DNA of 9,536 nt. Origin: Deltaproteobacteria bacterium. Its GTDB lineage: Bacteria; Desulfobacterota; Binatia; UBA9968. Within the stretch, counting starts at the first letter, position 1; each line of letters begins with the position of its first letter. Below, one piece after another: positions 6,860 to 9,536 of this stretch. The DNA lies in the NCBI GenBank assembly GCA_016183145.1, contig JACPFE010000428.1, positions 1 to 9,536 on the forward strand, in the 5' to 3' direction. The notes below the pieces were generated by a model, which had not been told where the DNA came from, did not search any database, and was given only the letters and a program-made list of their open reading frames with translations. A program made the translations under genes and the position numbers.

Positions 6860-7458
6860 GATACGGAATGGTCATCGATCTCAAGAAGTGCATCGGCTGC
6901 ACCGGCTGCGCGCTGGTGTGCAAAGTGGAAAACGCCACACCGCCGGGCATTGTCTGGCTGCGCGTGATCAAGCACGAGACCGGCAAATATCCGCAAGTGC
7001 GCCGCGTCTCGATTCCGCTTCAGTGCATGCACTGCGCCGAGCCGCCCTGCATGGAAGTCTGTCCGACCGGAGCGACCAGCAAACGCGCCGACGGCATCGT
7101 CGACATCGATGCCGAGAAATGTGTCGGCTGCCGCTATTGCATGGTGGCCTGTCCCTACGATCAACGCTTCTTCCTGGCAAAAGAGCGTCACTATTTTAAA
7201 AACGGCCCCACGCCCTTCGAACAGATCGGTTATCAGCGCCATCAGGAAGGGGTCGTCTCCAAATGTAACTTTTGCGCGCCGCGCTTAGAGAAAGGACTCG
7301 AGCCCGCCTGCGCCGCCAATTGCATGACCAAGGCGCGCACCTTCGGCGATCTCGAAGATCCCAACAGCGAAGCATCGAGACTGATTCGCGATCGCGGCGG
7401 CTATCAACTTTATCCGGAACTCGGAACGAATCCGTCGGTGTATTACCTACCGGCGTAG
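6856..7458 (+). CDS. Four-cluster ferredoxin beta subunit (PsrB/DmsB/HybA-like)
   Basis: Electron-transfer subunit of 200 residues, the short form that accompanies PsrA/DmsA-type enzymes. Its 16 Cys fall in four groups: C12-x2-C-x2-C-x3-C22; C57-x2-C-x4-C-x3-C69; C89-x2-C-x2-C-x3-C99; C137-x2-C-x11-C-x3-C156. This predicts four [4Fe-4S] clusters forming a wire between the alpha subunit and NrfD. The start ATG 6856 overlaps the alpha stop by four bases (ATGA), implying translational coupling. An in-frame upstream ATG at 6760 lies deep inside the alpha gene and is rejected. There is no signal peptide, consistent with a cytoplasmic alpha-beta dimer. The C-terminus GGYQLYPELGTNPSVYYLPA is typical of this subunit family. 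Confidence 0.93.
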   Translation: MRYGMVIDLKKCIGCTGCALVCKVENATPPGIVWLRVIKHETGKYPQVRRVSIPLQCMHCAEPPCMEVCPTGATSKRADGIVDIDAEKCVGCRYCMVACPYDQRFFLAKERHYFKNGPTPFEQIGYQRHQEGVVSKCNFCAPRLEKGLEPACAANCMTKARTFGDLEDPNSEASRLIRDRGGYQLYPELGTNPSVYYLPA

Positions 7459-7713
7459 GTCGGATTTTTCATGGGCCGAGGAAAAGAAGCAACATACCGT
7501 TGTCCGAGGAGTGAGCCTCGTAGCGAGCGGGCACAGGAGCGTAAAGCCGCGCCGCCTTGTAGGGACCTTGGTAATAAGCTTGTGTTCCCGTCTCACGGCG
7601 CGCTCCACCACTTAAGTTTGCAGGCCTCTTCAAGGCACAGGCCCATTGCCCGCGACCGGAGAGGCTCGCTCCTCGGACAATTTGCTGTGCACAATACCGG
7701 GTAGGAGAAAGCT
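7459..7713. other. Gene-free gap within the operon, holding a hairpin element
   Basis: 255 bases separate the beta subunit from nrfD although the preceding genes overlap. Open frames crossing it have no recognisable product and no ribosome site. The gap is mostly occupied by the inverted-repeat element at 7500-7680. An AGGAG ribosome site near its end serves nrfD. Confidence 0.6.
7500..7680. repeat. 181-base imperfect inverted-repeat (MITE-like or structured RNA) element
   Basis: The left arm 7500-7519 and right arm 7661-7680 are reverse complements over 20 bases with one mismatch, which as RNA would be a U-G wobble. After a symmetric 7-base interruption on each side the pairing resumes for 7 bases: GCGGGCA at 7527-7533 with TGCCCGC at 7647-7653. 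The interior (about 110 bases) codes for nothing recognisable. Terminal inverted repeats around a short non-coding core fit a MITE or decayed insertion element; no clear target duplication flanks it. A role as intra-operon RNA structure (mRNA processing or partial terminator) is the alternative. No run of T follows, so a simple intrinsic terminator is unlikely. Confidence 0.6.
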
Positions 7714-8604
7714 ATGTCATCCGTCGAACCCTTCCAAATAAGAATCGGCGATCTGCGCGAACGCTTTCGGCCGCAAAGGGAATGGGCCGAGGGGCCCGGC
7801 CTGCTGCTGATCGCCGCGCATTTTCTCACCGGCAGCGGCGCGGGAGCATGGCTGGTCGCCGTCTTGCTCGGTCTTAGACCCGGATTGATGATGGGTTTTT
7901 CCCTGGTCGCTGTAGGCGCCTTTTTTCATCTTCTTTTTCTTGGCCGCCCCGAGCGCTTCTGGCGCATGATGAGCAGCTTCGGCACTTCCTGGATCAGCCG
8001 CGGTATCGTCGGGGTGACGCTGTTTCTCGCCAGCGCCGCTGTCTATCTTTCACTTACTCTGCTCGGACTTGGGGAAACGGTTCTTGCGGGCGCTATGCTA
8101 TTTCTCTCCGTCCTCGGAGCGTTATGGGTGGTGGTTTACAAAGGCTTTGTCTGGGCTTCCAGTAAAGGCATTCCCCTTTGGAACACTCCTCTGGTCCCGG
8201 TTCTCTACATCGCTTATGCGCTGCGGGGCGGCACTGCGGTGTTAATGCTTCTGGCCGCCGCGGGAGCTGCGCAGGAACCTTTGGGTTCCCTCGAACCCAT
8301 CAAGCTCTGGCTCGCCGTTTCGACGGCCGTCCTCGTGTTGATCTATATAGATGTCATGCGCGGCAGCGGGATGACGGCGCTTCGTTCGGTCAATCTCATG
8401 CTCTTCGGCCGGGTCGCGCTGCCCTTTTACTTCGGCGCCCTCGCGCTGGGTTTGATCGTTCCTATCGGCATCGGCGGGTTTGCGTATTTCGGTGACCTCT
8501 CGGCGGCATGGCTCGCGCTGGTGGGCTGCTTGTCGCTGGTGGGCGACCTTTCGATTATTTACTGCATCGCCAAGGCAGGGTTGTATCGGCCCTTGCCGGT
8601 TTGA
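7714..8604 (+). CDS. nrfD: NrfD/PsrC-family polytopic membrane subunit
   Basis: Integral membrane quinone-interacting subunit that anchors the alpha-beta dimer and passes electrons to or from the quinone pool. The 296 residues contain about eight hydrophobic segments (roughly 28-53, 56-77, 93-118, 121-144, 158-184, 197-215, 228-256, 263-288). Family signatures are LGRPERFWRMMSSFGTSWISRG at about 76-97 (loop after the second helix) and a C-terminal GDLSIIYCIAKAGLYRPLPV. The size matches the NrfD/PsrC group. ATG 7714 follows an AGGAG site. It is co-oriented with the alpha and beta genes and is their expected membrane partner despite the 255-base gap. With a cytoplasmic alpha-beta pair the complex would face inward, opposite to classical PsrABC. 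Confidence 0.9.
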   Translation: MSSVEPFQIRIGDLRERFRPQREWAEGPGLLLIAAHFLTGSGAGAWLVAVLLGLRPGLMMGFSLVAVGAFFHLLFLGRPERFWRMMSSFGTSWISRGIVGVTLFLASAAVYLSLTLLGLGETVLAGAMLFLSVLGALWVVVYKGFVWASSKGIPLWNTPLVPVLYIAYALRGGTAVLMLLAAAGAAQEPLGSLEPIKLWLAVSTAVLVLIYIDVMRGSGMTALRSVNLMLFGRVALPFYFGALALGLIVPIGIGGFAYFGDLSAAWLALVGCLSLVGDLSIIYCIAKAGLYRPLPV

Positions 8605-8679
8605 GCGCAGCCAACAGAATTTCGGTTGCGGCGAATCAAAAGCTCCGCGCCAAATAACCAAAGGAAGGAGCCGGCAACC

Positions 8680-8877
8680 GTGAATAAAAAACCGCTCTTT
8701 TGGATCGTTTGTTTAGTTTTCCTTACTTGTCTGCCTGCCCGACAGACACAAGCAGCCGCCGCTCGCACCGCGGTCATTACCTTCGGCAGCTTCAGCGAAA
8801 GGGAAGTTGCGCTCTTTGTCGCCCAGGATTACGGCTTTTTTCGCAAGCTTCAGCTGCTCATCTTTGAGTTTGCCTAA
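8680..8877 (+). pseudogene. NitT/TauT-family ABC transporter substrate-binding protein, truncated after ~57 codons
   Basis: The GTG start at 8680 is preceded by AAGGAAGGAG (8661-8670). The protein begins with a signal peptide: basic MNKKP, a hydrophobic stretch at about 7-19, and a likely cleavage site around RQTQAAA (21-27). The mature start, TAVITFGSFSEREVALFVAQDYGFFRK, is the characteristic first strand and helix of SsuA/TauA/NMT1-like periplasmic binding proteins, normally about 320-340 residues. Homology stops at codon 56-57, exactly at AAGCTT 8845-8850; eight unrelated codons and a stop follow. The gene is 75 bases after nrfD, so the intact version may have belonged to the operon and imported a substrate such as a sulfonate or aromatic compound. 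Truncation is firm; whether it is biological or an assembly/cloning artefact is open. Confidence 0.75.
8845..8850. other. Sequence junction at a HindIII-type site
   Basis: AAGCTT marks the point where the binding-protein homology stops and base composition falls from roughly 60% GC to under 40%. A reading frame from the opposite side also runs into the same six bases. Two other AAGCTT sites occur in the window (about 1104 and 7574) without any discontinuity. Confidence 0.6.
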
Positions 8878-8886
8878 ATCAATCAT
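8845..8886 (-). pseudogene. Possible N-terminal stub of an endonuclease V-like gene
   Basis: From ATG 8886 the minus strand reads MIDLGKLKDEQLKL before reaching the junction site. That start resembles the N-terminal helix of endonuclease V (Nfi), which nicks DNA near deaminated bases. A TATA-like element lies at the right distance upstream. Beyond the junction the frame continues in antisense of the binding-protein gene and is not meaningful. Fourteen residues are too few for a firm call; any Lys/Leu-rich amphipathic start could look like this. Confidence 0.22.
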
Positions 8887-8908
8887 GATGACGGATTTAG
8901 AATTTGCG

Positions 8909-8918
8909 TTATATAAAA
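8909..8918 (-). promoter_or_regulatory. Archaeal-type TATA box candidate
   Basis: On the minus strand TTTTATATAA lies about 22-31 bases upstream of ATG 8886. This is the spacing expected for a leaderless archaeal transcript, in which the start codon is at or near the transcription start. No bacterial ribosome site precedes that ATG. In AT-rich DNA such a match can arise by chance. Confidence 0.3.
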
Positions 8919-8970
8919 TTTGTGATGGCAAGGCGTTATTGAAAAGTTCTCACTTTCGTTCGGGTTGCCA

Positions 8971-9132
8971 TCAGCTCGCTTTTAAAAGAGCCACAAGATA
9001 ATCAAAATTCCCATTGACATGAAAATCATAGATTTTCAAGTTCCCAAAAACCCTTCGGTTTTTTAGGACAATTTCCTTGAGATTGGAATAATTTTTGTGA
9101 TAATGCTCACGAGTAAAGATGGCAACCTTCAA
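8971..9132 (-). CDS. Small hypothetical protein (53 residues, TTG start)
   Basis: I found this frame by translating the minus strand. From TTG 9132 it reads MKVAIFTREHYHKNYSNLKE and ends at TGA 8971. The protein is basic, with a plausible beta-strand start and a hydrophobic C-terminal DYLVALLKA. The frame stays open upstream as far as 9177 without an ATG, so it could instead be the remnant of a longer gene. I do not recognise it. It lies 23 bases after the stop of the membrane protein gene on the same strand, which would suit co-transcription. Ribosome-site support is weak (GGTG about 10 bases upstream). Confidence 0.3.
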   Translation of the reverse strand: MKVAIFTREHYHKNYSNLKEIVLKNRRVFGNLKIYDFHVNGNFDYLVALLKAS

Positions 9133-9155
9133 CTTTTCAATAACACCGATGGCAA

Positions 9156-9497
9156 TTAGATTCTGATTAAGCCCATTTTATAAAGAACAACGCTAATTAT
9201 AATTAATACTGCTATAAATATAACAAACCAAAATCCCCATTTTTTCGGAGATTTGGCTGCAGTTTGCTTTGTCGCAGCTTGCGGAGCGTCTTTTTTATCT
9301 CCAGCCGCTTTCTGCATCCTATCCCATTCTTCCGCTCCTTTTGAGTGCTTCCAGCTGTTTATGGCATCCTTTGCCTCTGACTTGTCCATTCCTTTCTTTC
9401 TCCACCATTCTTCGACCTCTTCCGGCTTAATATCGGGGTCTTTTAGAGCACCCTCCCCTTCCTTGATGAGCTTTTGATGCGGTTTTTGATGCGCCAT
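9156..9497 (-). CDS. Hypothetical C-tail-anchored membrane protein, 113 residues
   Basis: ATG 9497 opens a frame with three parts: a charged helical N-terminal half (about 1-66, with DPDIKPEEVEEWWRKKGMDK followed by SEAKDAINSWK), a low-complexity Ala/Gln/Thr/Lys linker (67-87), and one C-terminal transmembrane helix (about 88-107, ending KMGLIRI). Tail-anchored topology would place the soluble part in the cytoplasm. The pattern 'proline-acidic-WW, KKG, acidic, A..SW' loosely recalls the small three-helix Pex14-N fold, but that is only a resemblance. The region is AT-rich with no bacterial ribosome site close to the start (GGAG lies about 20 bases upstream), unlike genes left of the junction. 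Function unknown. Confidence 0.6.
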   Translation of the reverse strand: MAHQKPHQKLIKEGEGALKDPDIKPEEVEEWWRKKGMDKSEAKDAINSWKHSKGAEEWDRMQKAAGDKKDAPQAATKQTAAKSPKKWGFWFVIFIAVLIIISVVLYKMGLIRI

Positions 9498-9536
9498 TTT
9501 ACCACTTTAATTTCAGCACTCCGGACAAATACAGGA

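Noticed and set aside
7694..7709. Another GG-N10-GC spacing just before nrfD
   Set aside because: It lacks the TGGCA and TTGC cores and coincides with the AGGAG ribosome site, so the spacing is chance.
7471..7829. Short open frames (77-78 codons, both strands) across the hairpin element
   Set aside because: Arg/Ser/Pro-rich translations of repeat DNA, with no ribosome site and no recognisable product.
8626..8679. Upstream ATG at 8626 for the binding-protein gene
   Set aside because: Starting there puts 18 polar residues before the signal peptide. GTG 8680 has AAGGAAGGAG directly upstream and gives a canonical basic-hydrophobic signal sequence.
8932..8990. Possible archaeal C/D-box RNA around a CTGATGG motif near 8970
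   Set aside because: The C box does not match RUGAUGA and I see no D box (CUGA) at a suitable distance.

Overview
This GC-rich (roughly 60%) window carries two divergent operons for complex iron-sulfur molybdoenzymes. The last ~680 bases are clearly AT-richer and look foreign to the rest. The main part suggests an uncultured, metabolically versatile bacterium: bacterial Shine-Dalgarno sites, tightly overlapping genes, probable sigma-54 promoters, and a NitT/TauT-type transporter gene of a kind common in deltaproteobacterial/Binatota-, Rokubacteria- or NC10-like genomes. The lineage is an inference from gene content only.

Left operon (minus strand, 3639 down past base 1): a four-cluster ferredoxin beta subunit, a TorD-like maturation chaperone, and a type II DMSO-reductase-family catalytic alpha subunit (NarG/EbdA/DdhA/SerA-like) whose C-terminus lies outside the window. 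The alpha subunit is open and in frame over all 650 visible codons.

Intergenic control region (3640-3984): two divergent GG-N10-GC elements resemble sigma-54 (RpoN) -24/-12 promoters, one facing each operon. A perfect 10-base inverted pair (3740-3749 / 3819-3828) could bind an enhancer-binding protein.

Right operon (plus strand, 3985-8604): a MoaD/ThiS-type sulfur carrier with a TTG start and a C-terminal Gly-Gly, a second molybdopterin oxidoreductase alpha subunit (PsrA/PhsA-like, Cys-ligated Fe-S cluster), a 16-Cys ferredoxin beta subunit, and an NrfD/PsrC-type membrane quinone-interacting subunit. A 255-base gap containing a long imperfect hairpin separates the beta subunit from nrfD. Neither alpha subunit shows a Tat signal, so both reactions probably occur in the cytoplasm. 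Electrons would pass alpha > beta > NrfD > quinone pool, or the reverse. The substrates cannot be named from the sequence.

Right end (8680-9536): the first ~57 codons of a secreted NitT/TauT-family substrate-binding protein run into a HindIII-type site (AAGCTT, 8845-8850). There protein homology and base composition both change. Beyond it lie AT-rich minus-strand genes: a possible N-terminal stub resembling endonuclease V behind an archaeal-looking TATA box, a 53-codon small ORF, and a 113-residue C-tail-anchored membrane protein. The simplest reading is a chimeric junction (cloning or assembly) with a fragment of another, possibly archaeal, genome. A real rearrangement is not excluded.
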